64,000 nt of DNA from Rahnella laticis (GCF_015644585.1 NZ_JADOBI010000001.1:1-64000), one strand, 5' to 3'. Positions 30,301 through 39,712 are shown, numbered from the stretch's first letter. Numbers and translations: made by a program. Notes: a model not told the origin generated them from the sequence alone.

Positions 30301-33300
30301 GGCCCGCAAACGGTTCTGGTCACGGCAACCGACAGCGTCGGCAACGTGGGCACCGTCAGCAGTGCAATCACAGTCGATTACACGTTGCCAACGCTGAGCT
30401 TTAACCCGGTGGCGACGGATAACATCATCAATGCCGCCGAAGCGCTGCAACCGGTGGTGATCAGCGGAACGTCCGATCTGCCGGATGCCGGCCAGACGGT
30501 TTCTGTCGTGCTAAGCTTCAACGGCGTGACTTACAACGCCGTTGTCCAGCCGGATGGCAACTGGAGCTTCACGCTGCCAAGTGGTGTGGTGCAGGCACTG
30601 ACGGATACTACCTACACGCTGACGGCAACCATCACCGATGCGGCCGGGAACGTCACAACCGGAACTCATACCTTCAGCGTCGATGCGTCTGCGGCTAATT
30701 TGCCAACGCTGACCATTACCGCAGTTTCCACCGATGATTACATCAACGCTATCGAGAAAGGGAATGATGTCCCGATCACCGGGACCACCACGCATGTTGA
30801 AGCAGGTCAGATTGTCTCGGTAGTGTTTAATGGAACCATCTACACCGCTATCGTACAGCCAAACGGAAGCTGGGAGGCGAGTGTACCGGCGGCAGATCTG
30901 GTCGGATTGTCCGACGGGCCGCTGACGGTTACGGCGTCCGTGACTGACACAGCGCAGAACCCGGCGACGGCGTCGCACAATGCCACCGTGATTGCCCAGC
31001 CGGGTGATTTGCCAACGGTGACCATTAACGCGGTGTCCGGCGACGGCAACTTCAACATCATCGAACACAACCAGGCGACGACCATTACCGGGACGTCTAC
31101 CCATGTTCCTGTGGGCGGAATTATCACGCTGGTCATCACCGGTGAAGGTTATACCCACACGTATACCGCGACCGTGCAGGCCAATGGTAGCTGGAGTATT
31201 CCGCTGACGGCGGCGCAGGTGCAGGAATTGCCAGCGGGCAATAACATCTTCACCGTGACGGCGGATGACGTGGCGCAAAACGTGGCGACCGCGACGCAAA
31301 ACGTCACGGTAGACCTGATTGCTCCGACGCTGAGTGTCACGGTGAATACCGGCGGTGACGGTTACATCAATCTGGCTGAGGCCGTGGCAGGCCTTCCGCT
31401 TACCGGTCTGACGGACCCGAATCTGGTCGTCAAAATCACGCTTAACGGTAAGGATTACTTCAGCACGGCCAACGACTCCGGCGTGTGGACGCTGAATATT
31501 CCGGGCGTGGATCTTCAGGCCATCACCACGGACGGCAGCAAAACGGTCAGCGTCAGCGTCAGCGATACAGCCGGAAACACCGCCAGTAACTCGGCTAATT
31601 TCACGCTGGCAATCCATGCGCTGCCAGCGCTGACGCTGGGCGTTGTGGCCGGTGATGGCGTGCTTAATATCAGTGAAGCGGCTGCCGGGATCACTCTCAC
31701 CGGCACCAGCAGCGGGCTGGCACCGGGGTCGATCGTTCTGGTGACCATTCCGGGGCTGGCGACGCCGGTATCGGGGACGGTCAATCCGGACGGACTTGGC
31801 TGGACTGCAACCGTTGCGCCGGGCGCGCTCAGCGACCTGACAAGCGGCGTGGTGCAGGTCACCGTGACGGCGCAGGACGTGGCCGGTAATCCGGCGTCTT
31901 CCAGCGCCAGTCTGGATATCGAGCTGGGCGCACCGCCGGTTCCGACGATTAATACGCCGTTCACCGACGGCATTCTGAACGTCGCTGAAGCGGCAGCCAC
32001 TCAGCTGATTACCGGTACTACCGGCATTACCGGCCCGGGCCAAACCGTACTGGTGACCATTGACGGCACACCGGTGCTGGCAACGGTCGGCAATAACGGC
32101 GTCTGGACGGCCACCGTGCCTTCCGGCCTGTTGCAGGGGCTGGCGGATGCGACGCACACCATCAGCGTGACCACCACCGACAGCGCGGGCAATGTCAGCA
32201 CTGCCGGTACCCTTGATTTCACCGCACTGACGCATACCTTGCCGGTAGCTGGCATCAACACGCCATTTACCGACGGCATCCTGAACTTCGATGAAGCGTC
32301 TAATCCGCTGGGGCAGGTCATCACCGGCACCACCGGGATCACCAGCCCGGGCCAGACCGTTACCGTGGTCATCAACGGTAATGCTGTGCCGGTTGTGGTT
32401 GATGCAACGAACGGAACCTGGAGCGTTTCACTCACATCCGCCCAGCTGTTGTCCTTGCAGGATGGCACCTGGCCGGTGGTGGTGACCGTAACCGACAGCG
32501 CCGGAAACTCCTCAGTGCTGCCAGTTTCTGTCGGGGTGCAGATTCACTCCCTGCCTGCGCCGACCATCGATTTGCCATTTGGCGATGGTACGCTGAATAT
32601 TTCGGAAGCTTCAGTGCTTACCGGTGGGCAGACAATTACGGGGACAACTGGTGTCATCGGTGCCGGGCAGACGGTCAGTGTGGCTATTGCTGGCATGACC
32701 GGAAGTCCGTTTACGGCAACCGTAGATGAGACCACCGGGCTCTGGAGCCTGACCCTGACCCCGACTCAACTGGCAACGCTGGGGCTGGCTACGGCCTCCC
32801 ACGTGATTACCGTCACGGCAACGGATTCCGTCGGTAACCATACGGATGCAACGCTGAGCTTTACCTCACACCTTTCTGCACCAACCCCGAGCATCGACAC
32901 GCCATTTGGGGACGATATTCTCAGTATCAGCGAAGCGGCTGGCATCAATGTTATTACCGGGAATACTGGCATTACTGGTAATAACCAAAACGTGAAACTG
33001 ACGATTGACGTCGGCGGTACGACTTACACAGGAACCGTTGATCCGCTCACCGGTGTCTGGGCTGTCTCTCTACCTGCCGGTGTCCTCAGCTCGCTGGGCA
33101 ATGGCACCCACGATATCAATGTGACGGTCACGGATGCGGCGGGTAACAGCACATTGACAACCCTGCCGTTTACCAGTTTTGTGACGACGCCAAGCGTGAC
33201 GATTGATACGCCGTTCGTTGATGGGCATTTGAGTGCAACTGAAGCCGGAAGTACGCAGACACTGACCGGGACTACCGGGATCCTCGGTGCAGGGCAAACT

Positions 33301-36300
33301 ATTTCAGTCCTGATTGCAGGTCAGACGTTTACCAATGGCACGGTTGAAAGCACCGGGCACTGGTCCTTGTCGCTGGACTCTGCGGCCCTCGCCACTCTGG
33401 CGCAGGGCGCTCAGACCGTGGTGGTCACCGTAACGGATCCGGGCGGTAACTCAGGATCGGCCTCGGCTAGCGTCGGCATTGCGGTAACACTGTTGCCGAC
33501 GGTCGCCATAACGTCCTTTGCCGGAACCGGGTTCGACCTGACCTACGCCGAAAGTCTTAACCCACAAACCATTACCGGGACGACAAGCCACGTTGAGGCC
33601 GGGCAGAAAGTAACGGTCACGGTAGGCGGTATCAGCCATGAAGCCACGGTTCTGGCCGACGGCTCCTGGAGTGTGACACTAACATCAGCTGAGCTGAACA
33701 CATTAGCCGGCGCTACTGCTGTCAGTGCATCGGTTTCCGATGTGGCGGGTAACGCTGCGCCAACTGCCGTTGCGCCAATTACGGTTGACCTCAGCGTTCC
33801 TGCTACGCCTACTCTGACTATCGATCCGGTGACCGGTGATAACGTTATTAACGTGGCCGACGGCAATCCGGTGAATATCATTGTGTCCGGTAAAACGATT
33901 AGTGTTCCGGATAATACGGTCGTCACGGTCTTCGTCGGAGGAAATGAGCATACGGCAACCGTTACTGCCGGTGTCTGGACGTTAAGTGTGGCGGCCAGTG
34001 AGTTTGCGGATGGCGGCACGACAACGGTGACGGCGACAACGTCGAGCCCGGTAACCAGTGCCATACAAACGGTGCTGGTGGATATCACCACACCAACCGT
34101 CACCATCAACGCCTTTACAACTGACGATATCCTGAATAATACCGAGTCAAAATCGGCACAAACCATTTCAGGTACGGCAGACCTGTCGGATGTGGGCCGC
34201 GTGGTGACCGTCACGCTGAACGGTAAAACCTATAACGCTACGGTGTTATCAAATGTGACCACGGGCGTATGGTCGGTCAGCGTACCGGCTGCCGATTTGC
34301 AGGCATTACCGCAGACCGCGACAGGCGGAAACAACGTTATCACCGCAACCCTGACGGATGCGGCGGGTAACACCGGCAGTGCGGTACCGCATCCGATTAC
34401 AGTTGATACCGCACCACCGCTGCTGGGTATTGATGCGGTGGCTGGCAACAACGTTCTCAATCTGGTGCAGGCGCTGGGTACGGTCTTACTGAGCGGAACA
34501 TCCTCGGGTGCTGACGGGCAAACCGTCACCTTGACGTTGGGCGGCAGTCCGCTGGCCACAGCGGTTATTCAGCCGGGCGGCCTGTGGTCGGTTAACCTGA
34601 CGCCGGGGCAACTGAGTTTGCTCAATGACGGCACACTGACGCTGGCCGCGACGGTCACGGATGCTGCGGGTAACACCACTTCCGTCAGCACCGGGCTGAA
34701 TATCTTCTTCAACCATCTGCTGGATCTGACCCTGACCAGTGGTCTGGGGCTGACCGACGGCTACCTGAACCTGGCGGAATCTCAGGTTGCGCAGGTGCTT
34801 AGCGGAACAGCCATCGGGGCCGGAGTAGGCTCCATTATCACCACCACCATTGCCGGAACACCACTGTCTGCAGTCGTCGGTGCTAACGGCTTGTGGTCAA
34901 TGGTGATACCGGCGGGCGTTCTCGGCGCGCTGACGAGTGGTGCCAAGGTCATCGATCTGACCATTACCGACTCAGCAGGCAATTTAAAACTTGAAACGCT
35001 GAACCTTGATGTCGTCAAAACGGTTCCTGTGCTGGGCGCGCTGAATCCTATCTTCGGCGGCAACAGCCTGCTCAATGCGCTTGAATCTGGGGTTGCTCAG
35101 GCCATTGGCGGGGTGGCAACGGCGGTGGACGGCACGGCAGTGACCGTGACGCTCGGCGGTAAAACATACAACACCACCGTGACGGCGGGTGCCTGGAACA
35201 TCAATATTCAACCGGGGGATTTGGCGTTACTGACGGACGGGAATCTGAGTCTGGGGATTACCCTGACCGATGTGGCGGGCAACTCCACCAGCACCAATAT
35301 TCCGGTGGGCATTGCAATCCACAACCTGCCAACCGTCGTGCTTAACACAGTGTTTGGCGACGGCGTGCTCAATATCGCCGACTTGCTGGTCAGTCAGACG
35401 ATCAGCGGGACCGTGTCGAACGTGGCAGCAGGAACGGCGATTGCGGTGCAGGTCGGTACACAGACGATTAATGGCGTGGTCGATGCGACGGGGCATTTCC
35501 TGGTCACCGTCACACCGGACATTCTCAGCACACTGGCTGGTACGACAGCGGCGGTGAGCGTCAGCGTCGTGGATGCGGCAGGTAACGTCGGCACTGCGGC
35601 GGCCAACGCCGTTCTCGACCTCGTCAGACCGGTCATTAACCTGACTTCTGTGCTCGGCGACGGGCTGCTCAGCGCGGCTGACGCCCTGACCACGCAGGTG
35701 ATTGGCGGGACGATCGGTGGCGTGGCGACCGGCACGCAGGTTCAGGTGACGCTCGGCGGAAAAACCTTCCTCGGCGTGACCGACAACACCGGTGCCTTCA
35801 GCATCACCCTGCAACCGGGTGACCTGAAAGCGCTGGGCGACGGCACCTTTGTGGTCGGCGTTTCGGTCACGGACAGCGGTGGCAACACCACCACGGTCAA
35901 TGGTTCGCTGACGTCCATTGTCAACGCGATACCGAAAATCGTGCTGGATCCGATCTTTGGCGGTGACGGAATTCTCAACGCTGCCGAAGCGCTGCTCACG
36001 CAGACCATCAGCGGGACGGTCACAAACGGGCGCGTCGGTGAAACGGTCAATATCAACGTCGGCGGCGGTCTGTTCAATCTGACCGCAACAGTGGGCAGCG
36101 ACGGCAAGTTCTCCGCGTCACTCTCGCCGCTGCAACTGGCCGGATTGCTTGACGGTAATCTGACGATCGTCACCTCGGTGACCGATCCGGTGGGCAACAC
36201 CGCATCGAATACTGTCGGCATCAACGTCGGTATCCACAATCTGCCATCGATTGTTCTTAACCCAATCTTTGGTGATGGCGTGCTTAACGTCGTTGACCTG

Positions 36301-38169
36301 CTGACGGGTCAGACCATCAGCGGTGTCGCCAGCAACGTGGCGGTGGGAACTCAGGTACAGATTAGCCTCAACGGTAAAAACTACGTGGCAACAACCGGTA
36401 CCGGCGGCGTATTCAGCGTCACCGTTCCGGTGGTGGATCTGAAGACCATTCTCAATGGCTCGCCAAACGTGGTCGCCAGCCTGACGGATGCCACCGGCAA
36501 CCCGGCGTCGGTGACCAGTGTACTGAGCGTGGTCGCGCAGTCTCTGCCAACCATTACCCTCAATCCGCTGTTTGGCGATGGCCTGCTCAACGCCGCCGAT
36601 GCGCTGCTCACCCAGACCATCAGCGGGACCACCACGAACGCGCAGGGTTCGACCGTCAGCATCAATGTCGGCGGTAACATCCTGACCGCGCTGGTGAAAG
36701 CCGACGGCACCTTTAGTGTCGCGATCCCGCAACTGACGCTTTCGAGCCTGCTCGACGGTACGCTGAACGTGGGCGCATCTGTCACTAACGCCGCCGGTAA
36801 TGCGGTGAGCGGCAACGCAACGGCGACGGTGGGGATTCATACGCTGCCATCGCTGGTGGTCAACACGCTGTTTGGTGGCGACCATTATCTGAATGCGGCG
36901 GAAGCGGGCGCAAACACCAACATTACCGGGACGTCCAACCTGGCGAACGGCACGGTGAGCGTAACCGTCGGGACGGTGACGCATACCGGCACCATCACTA
37001 ACGGCGTCTGGAGCGTGCCGTTTACCTCCGCAGAACTCAAAGGGCTGGCCGACGGTTCGACGCAGGTTTCCGTGGTGGTTACGGATGCGGTGGGCAACAT
37101 TGCGACCTCCTCGAATCTGCTGACCGTGCTGACCCATGAACTGCCACTGGTGGCGCTCAATCCGTTACTCGGCCTGACCCTTGGCGTGGTGGGCGGTATT
37201 CTTGGCGGGCAGGGGCTGACGCTGAGCGGGACCAGCCGCAACATCGCACAAGGCGGTCTGGTCAGCGTGACCTTGCTGGGGAATACGCTGGCGGGCACCG
37301 TTCAGTCCGATGGTTCATGGACCGTTAAGTTCAGCAGCGCATTGCTGAGCAGTTACGGACTGACCGGGTTGCTGGCGGCATTACTTGGCGCGGTTGTTGA
37401 GCTTAAAGCCGTCGATGTGGCAGGTAATGGTTTTGATGCGCACGTCGGGCTGACCGTTGGTTCAACGTTGCCTGCTGACACCCAGACGCTCGCCGTTCAG
37501 TCCCTGGCAGTCGAGGACACCCATACGCTGGCAGCGGTTCACACCACCGATACCAGCAGTTCAACCACAGACACCACCACCCACACCACCAGTACGCTGA
37601 CCGATCCGCTGGTCACGGCGGACACCAGTTCGTCTGCCGCCAGCACCTCGACCAGTACAACGTCGGAAACCACATCTCATGCGGACACGGCGTTCTCAAT
37701 TGGCGGCGTCACCATCGACCTGACGGCAACGGACGGCGTGGCGATCGGCGGCTCCGGTAACGACACCATTTCGGTTCATACCCTTGATTTCTCGCAAATC
37801 GACGGCGGAACCGGTGTCGATACCTTGCTGCTGGCGGGCACCAACCAGCATCTGGATCTGACCCTGCTCGGGCTGAAAGTTGAACATATCGACATCTTCG
37901 ATTTGGGCACTTCCGGCACCAACAGCATCTCGCTGAATCTGCACGAGGCGCTGAACGTGAAGGACAACCCGACGGATGAAGTGATCATCAAAGGGGGCGA
38001 AGGCAGCCTGGTGAACCTGCAAATGGGCACCGACGGCGCGTGGGCTGAAACCGGGCAACGCACGGTGGATGGCCTGACCTTCGACGTTTACCACAATGCT
38101 TCACTGGATGCATCCAACACGTTGGGAGACGTACTGGTGCAACACGGTTTACACGTTCAGCAAAACTAG
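24340..38169 (+). CDS. Giant BapA-like repeat adhesin, type I secreted
   Basis: This 4609-residue surface protein probably acts in biofilm formation or attachment. Residues 1-130 form a BapA-prefix-like beta region. A hydrophobic helix follows (about 132-151) and ends in IAAG and a Gly/Asn-rich linker (to about 200). I count 41 Ig-like repeats of about 100 residues, each opening with a variant of NPxxGDGxLNxAEA...TLTGT, to about residue 4373. A Thr/Ser-rich linker comes next, then one RTX-like GGSGNDTIS (about 4470) and a T1SS C-terminal targeting domain. I noticed no cysteine. The next three genes encode its exporter, the layout of Salmonella bapABCD. Confidence 0.93.
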   Translation: MAQNGSVVIDVLSRKNGAVISQVSSASQDVTLNQASIIRIHGTRDAVSSYERVGNDLVIHMKDGSTVRYHSFFNTEGAEDSVLVFDDGVHPIEHAAFVDTGATAGAVPIVPAYQTIPDIGVLLEDSSNFSPGVLAAVLGVVALGAGIAIAAGGGGGGGGGSSSNNGGSDGGNNGGNNGGNNGGNNGGNGGNNGGGTVGSGQPATLSLGAFAGDNILNAAESRIAQIFSGTAGNVTAGQTITLSINGKSYTSTVGADGKWNINLPSLDLQNLADGTYVVSVTVTGTDGQSVTKGVTVVVDTTPPVLTVNPVDGDNVIDAIEHQQPLVVSGTASVSEAGRTVDVVLNGVHYSATVTSEGTWSVTIPANVVSALAEGNYTLTTSLTDAAGNSTTTPESFVINDSAGILTVNPISGDGQLNATEAQSALVITGTTSNVAAGTQITVVLGGVTYHTTTNADGGWSLSVPSTALQALTDGETTLTVSLVDAQGNTISQTADLNVAIHGVPPTLDPVFGGDNTLDGSESTATQTLTGNTGLKGDGQTVTVTIGGQQLTGTVDSDGSFTVSVPPSVLGTLPQGSNNITVTVTDTAGNHNTLTTPVSVDTIAPTLTVNPLEGDGYISVAEAAGAMTLTGTASVTEAGRPVVVTINGVDYPGAIVQPNGTWSVNIPAGSLSNLDQNVTVTATLTDAAGNSTTNTSTIHVASDPLLPPVITVNTFASDNILDGAERLTAQTISGTSTRVEEGQIVSITLNGHTYTATVGASGNWSVIIPAADVVVLGDGPQTITANVSDKAGNVAAPGTDQFNVDASRDGIAIDPVGGDNVINAVETADGILVTGTTLGVAPLAVVTVTFGGLVRLAIVQSDGRWSLALSQSDLQSLDPSTLIFTASVQAIDLTILSNSVSVGVDNLVPVPTLNTPFGDGYLNIAEAATAETLTGTTGKTGDGQIVTVTIGGHTYNATVDGNGAWSVSLPSADLQALPAGSNAIVVNVTDSAGNTATLNATTTVDLTAPALAINPVSGDGYVNISEAAADIAVTGTASIADAGRTVTVTLNGQTYTGVVGVNGQWSVTVPAGALAGVADGQYPLTAQLSDAAGNSTTVSANVQLATDPASAPTLTLNAFAGDNIVDGAEQRAAQTLSGTTTHVEAGQIVSILLNGITYTATVQANGSWSTSVPSSALTALANGTLQITATVLDKAGNPASGSEEITVNNLQSGLSVNPVTGDNQLNAFEAAAGVTISGTSVNVPVNGVVTITLNGKTYTATVGVGGAWSALVSASDLATLSDGPNTIRVSATDATGNPVSSTDVLNAIIHNLPAVTLNPPFGDGILNAAETGVSQTLTGNTGVSGGGQTVTVTLGGETYTATVGGDGSFTVTVPSTALSSLGQGATTIQVAASDAAGNTSNITVPVTVDTVAPTVSINPVAGDGTINAAEAGAVIAVTGTTGVTEVGQTVTVSIGGHTYTGVVAAGGAWTVNIPADALASVANGQYTLTASITDAAGNTGSTSTPVTIVADPALLPTITVNAFAGDNTLDGAERLTAQLISGTTSHVEAGQTVTITLGTHTYSATVLASGAWSVSVPAADLQELGNGPASINVSVSDKAGNPAAGSDAITVNSTLGGISIDTIAGDNNVNVAEAAAGITISGSASNVPIGAVVTVSLGGQNYPTTVIDAAGHWSVNIPSSAFAGLADGTSHVIATTVSTDLGTVTSTVDIGIYAHAPVPTINTPFGDGQLGTTEAAAAQTLTGTTGLTGDGQTVEVIIDGHTLTGTVASNGTWTVTVPAGTLTNATEGPTPIQVNVTDAGGNTGTTSGSVNIDFTPPTLTLANVAGDNVINAQELAGIITLSGQADAADAGQTVTLQFGGQTYQALVQPGGTWSFDVPAGTLTGTADGSYTLTATLKDLAGNTTTTTETYTVVAAHPPVPSLNTPFGDTFLNRNEADVAQTLTGTTGLLGAGQTVVVNIEGVNHPATVDANGVWTVTLSATDLQAISEGPQTVLVTATDSVGNVGTVSSAITVDYTLPTLSFNPVATDNIINAAEALQPVVISGTSDLPDAGQTVSVVLSFNGVTYNAVVQPDGNWSFTLPSGVVQALTDTTYTLTATITDAAGNVTTGTHTFSVDASAANLPTLTITAVSTDDYINAIEKGNDVPITGTTTHVEAGQIVSVVFNGTIYTAIVQPNGSWEASVPAADLVGLSDGPLTVTASVTDTAQNPATASHNATVIAQPGDLPTVTINAVSGDGNFNIIEHNQATTITGTSTHVPVGGIITLVITGEGYTHTYTATVQANGSWSIPLTAAQVQELPAGNNIFTVTADDVAQNVATATQNVTVDLIAPTLSVTVNTGGDGYINLAEAVAGLPLTGLTDPNLVVKITLNGKDYFSTANDSGVWTLNIPGVDLQAITTDGSKTVSVSVSDTAGNTASNSANFTLAIHALPALTLGVVAGDGVLNISEAAAGITLTGTSSGLAPGSIVLVTIPGLATPVSGTVNPDGLGWTATVAPGALSDLTSGVVQVTVTAQDVAGNPASSSASLDIELGAPPVPTINTPFTDGILNVAEAAATQLITGTTGITGPGQTVLVTIDGTPVLATVGNNGVWTATVPSGLLQGLADATHTISVTTTDSAGNVSTAGTLDFTALTHTLPVAGINTPFTDGILNFDEASNPLGQVITGTTGITSPGQTVTVVINGNAVPVVVDATNGTWSVSLTSAQLLSLQDGTWPVVVTVTDSAGNSSVLPVSVGVQIHSLPAPTIDLPFGDGTLNISEASVLTGGQTITGTTGVIGAGQTVSVAIAGMTGSPFTATVDETTGLWSLTLTPTQLATLGLATASHVITVTATDSVGNHTDATLSFTSHLSAPTPSIDTPFGDDILSISEAAGINVITGNTGITGNNQNVKLTIDVGGTTYTGTVDPLTGVWAVSLPAGVLSSLGNGTHDINVTVTDAAGNSTLTTLPFTSFVTTPSVTIDTPFVDGHLSATEAGSTQTLTGTTGILGAGQTISVLIAGQTFTNGTVESTGHWSLSLDSAALATLAQGAQTVVVTVTDPGGNSGSASASVGIAVTLLPTVAITSFAGTGFDLTYAESLNPQTITGTTSHVEAGQKVTVTVGGISHEATVLADGSWSVTLTSAELNTLAGATAVSASVSDVAGNAAPTAVAPITVDLSVPATPTLTIDPVTGDNVINVADGNPVNIIVSGKTISVPDNTVVTVFVGGNEHTATVTAGVWTLSVAASEFADGGTTTVTATTSSPVTSAIQTVLVDITTPTVTINAFTTDDILNNTESKSAQTISGTADLSDVGRVVTVTLNGKTYNATVLSNVTTGVWSVSVPAADLQALPQTATGGNNVITATLTDAAGNTGSAVPHPITVDTAPPLLGIDAVAGNNVLNLVQALGTVLLSGTSSGADGQTVTLTLGGSPLATAVIQPGGLWSVNLTPGQLSLLNDGTLTLAATVTDAAGNTTSVSTGLNIFFNHLLDLTLTSGLGLTDGYLNLAESQVAQVLSGTAIGAGVGSIITTTIAGTPLSAVVGANGLWSMVIPAGVLGALTSGAKVIDLTITDSAGNLKLETLNLDVVKTVPVLGALNPIFGGNSLLNALESGVAQAIGGVATAVDGTAVTVTLGGKTYNTTVTAGAWNINIQPGDLALLTDGNLSLGITLTDVAGNSTSTNIPVGIAIHNLPTVVLNTVFGDGVLNIADLLVSQTISGTVSNVAAGTAIAVQVGTQTINGVVDATGHFLVTVTPDILSTLAGTTAAVSVSVVDAAGNVGTAAANAVLDLVRPVINLTSVLGDGLLSAADALTTQVIGGTIGGVATGTQVQVTLGGKTFLGVTDNTGAFSITLQPGDLKALGDGTFVVGVSVTDSGGNTTTVNGSLTSIVNAIPKIVLDPIFGGDGILNAAEALLTQTISGTVTNGRVGETVNINVGGGLFNLTATVGSDGKFSASLSPLQLAGLLDGNLTIVTSVTDPVGNTASNTVGINVGIHNLPSIVLNPIFGDGVLNVVDLLTGQTISGVASNVAVGTQVQISLNGKNYVATTGTGGVFSVTVPVVDLKTILNGSPNVVASLTDATGNPASVTSVLSVVAQSLPTITLNPLFGDGLLNAADALLTQTISGTTTNAQGSTVSINVGGNILTALVKADGTFSVAIPQLTLSSLLDGTLNVGASVTNAAGNAVSGNATATVGIHTLPSLVVNTLFGGDHYLNAAEAGANTNITGTSNLANGTVSVTVGTVTHTGTITNGVWSVPFTSAELKGLADGSTQVSVVVTDAVGNIATSSNLLTVLTHELPLVALNPLLGLTLGVVGGILGGQGLTLSGTSRNIAQGGLVSVTLLGNTLAGTVQSDGSWTVKFSSALLSSYGLTGLLAALLGAVVELKAVDVAGNGFDAHVGLTVGSTLPADTQTLAVQSLAVEDTHTLAAVHTTDTSSSTTDTTTHTTSTLTDPLVTADTSSSAASTSTSTTSETTSHADTAFSIGGVTIDLTATDGVAIGGSGNDTISVHTLDFSQIDGGTGVDTLLLAGTNQHLDLTLLGLKVEHIDIFDLGTSGTNSISLNLHEALNVKDNPTDEVIIKGGEGSLVNLQMGTDGAWAETGQRTVDGLTFDVYHNASLDASNTLGDVLVQHGLHVQQN
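26449..30087 (+). repeat. Three tandem four-domain super-repeats (about 1.2 kb each) within the adhesin
   Basis: Repeats 6-17 of the adhesin follow a fixed order of four subtypes: A (xxAFAGDNxLDGAE), B (xPVxGDNxxN), C (xTPFGDGxLN) and D (NPVxGDGxxN). The D subtype ends in a longer linker with DP (SDPLLPP, TDPASAP, ADPALLP). Block starts at about 26449, 27661 and 28871 are 1210-1212 bp apart. Repeats 4-5 and 18-19 look like partial units. This implies growth by duplication of four domains at a time. Confidence 0.8.
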
Positions 38170-38190
38170 TTGTCAATCGGAATGCGGTCT

Positions 38191-38293
38191 GCTCCCTCCC
38201 CTGCGAAGGGGAGGGTTGGGGTGGGGTATTAATGGCGACTCGGGCGTTGCCAGCCAAACCCCCTCCCAACCTCCCCCTTGGCAGGGGGAGGAG
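38191..38293. repeat. MITE-like palindromic intergenic repeat, copy 1
   Basis: The left arm (38191-38228) and right arm (38257-38293) are inverted repeats of each other of about 37 bp. Each arm can also fold on itself (CTCCCCTGCGAAGGGGAG). The same arms occur at 56362-56488 around a different centre. This copy starts 22 bases after the adhesin stop and separates it from its exporter genes, so it may stabilise the adhesin message or reduce downstream expression. Confidence 0.85.
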
Positions 38294-38332
38294 TTAAACC
38301 AAATCTATCGGCGTAATTAAGTGGTGTCGGTA

Positions 38333-39712
38333 ATGAAAAATAAGAAAGTGATACGGCCCGTGGCCGTCATCTTGGGCACCTTGTGTCTGACCGGGTTAAC
38401 AGGGAATTTCAATGTGGTTGTGGCGGCGGTTAAACAGCCGGAATTTAACTGGCAGGCGGCACCGACGGAAGAGATGCGCGCCAGTCTGACATTACGTGAT
38501 GCCATCTTGCGGGCGTTTGCGCGAAATCCACAAATCGCGGAAGCGGCGGCGCAAATCCGCGTGGGCGGCGGGAATCTCGATGCGGCGAAAAGTGCGTGGT
38601 ATCCGCAGGTTTCATTACAGGGGGCGGGTGGGAAATCCCGTCAGACGTATGCTTCGGGAGACCAGAGCAGCAACGGGTCGGCGGGCATTCAGCTCAGCCA
38701 GCTGCTGTGGGATTTCGGCAAAACCAACGGCAGTATCAGTGAGCAGGAGTATCTTTCGGACTCTTACCGGTTTTCACTTTACAGCACGATGACTGACGTG
38801 GCGCTCAGCACCATGCAGGCCTATCTGTCGGTCAAACGCTATCAGGCGCTGGTTCTGGCGTCTCAGGACAATATCGAATCGCTGACCCGCGTCAGGGATA
38901 CCGCCAAACTGCGCGCCGACGCCGGACTGAGTTCTCAGTCTGACGTCTTGCAGGCGGAAACCCGCATCGCCGGAATGCGGGCAACCGTCGAACAATACCG
39001 TGCGCAGGCGCGTTCCTCACAGGCGCAGCTGACCGTACTGACCGGTGTGGTATCAAACGACCTGCCGGACCTGCCTGAAAGTCTGCTCAATCAGAAAGTC
39101 ACTCTCGACAAAATCCCTTATGAAAACAGCACGCTGGTGCGCGCGGCGCAGGCCAAGCAGCAGGCAGCGATTGAGCAGGTCAATCAGGCTGAGGCGCAGC
39201 ACTGGCCGACGGTGAAAGTCCAGGCCGGGCGCACGCGTTATGACAATAACGGTGGCAGCGGTTCGTACTGGGACGATCAGCTCCAGCTGGCGGTGGATGC
39301 GCCGGTCTATCAGGGCGGCGCGGTCAGCGCCAAAGTTCGTGCGGCGGAAGGCCAGCGTCAGGCGGCGCAGGCGGATGTGGAAAAAGCCAAGCTGGATATC
39401 AACCAGAAAGCCTCCACCGCCTATGCCGACATGATCGGCGGCCAGCAGCGGCAGGTGGCGGGTGAGGAACAGTATTCCAGCGCCACGCATACCCGCAGCG
39501 TGTATCAGGACGAATACAAACTCAGCAAGCGCAGCCTGAACGATTTGCTCAGCGTCGAGCAGGACGTTTTTCAGGCCGACACCATGCGTATCGGCGCGCT
39601 GTATGACGGCTGGGACGCCACGGTGCGTTACGCCGCGGCGGTCGATAATCTGGTCGATATGCTGGGCATCGACCGCCAGAAACAATCCGGTGACACCCTC
39701 CCGGCGCTGTAA
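38333..39712 (+). CDS. TolC-family outer-membrane factor for type I secretion
   Basis: This 459-residue outer-membrane channel protein has a signal peptide (MKNKKVIRPVAVILGTLCLTG, likely cut after VVVAA). Two TolC-type repeats are rich in long helices. Family features include LRDAILRAFARNPQIAEA, DLPDLPESL and the late YKLSKRSLNDLLSVEQDV. An in-frame GTG at 38321 would add four residues; I prefer ATG 38333, which gives the cleaner signal peptide. It is the first of three exporter genes after the adhesin, comparable to bapB. It should form the outer exit of a tripartite exporter dedicated to the adhesin. Confidence 0.92.
   Translation: MKNKKVIRPVAVILGTLCLTGLTGNFNVVVAAVKQPEFNWQAAPTEEMRASLTLRDAILRAFARNPQIAEAAAQIRVGGGNLDAAKSAWYPQVSLQGAGGKSRQTYASGDQSSNGSAGIQLSQLLWDFGKTNGSISEQEYLSDSYRFSLYSTMTDVALSTMQAYLSVKRYQALVLASQDNIESLTRVRDTAKLRADAGLSSQSDVLQAETRIAGMRATVEQYRAQARSSQAQLTVLTGVVSNDLPDLPESLLNQKVTLDKIPYENSTLVRAAQAKQQAAIEQVNQAEAQHWPTVKVQAGRTRYDNNGGSGSYWDDQLQLAVDAPVYQGGAVSAKVRAAEGQRQAAQADVEKAKLDINQKASTAYADMIGGQQRQVAGEEQYSSATHTRSVYQDEYKLSKRSLNDLLSVEQDVFQADTMRIGALYDGWDATVRYAAAVDNLVDMLGIDRQKQSGDTLPAL

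Noticed and set aside
30511-32235. 574-residue minus-strand ORF inside the adhesin
   Set aside because: Antisense shadow of the repeat region; itself repetitive, with no start signal or known domain.
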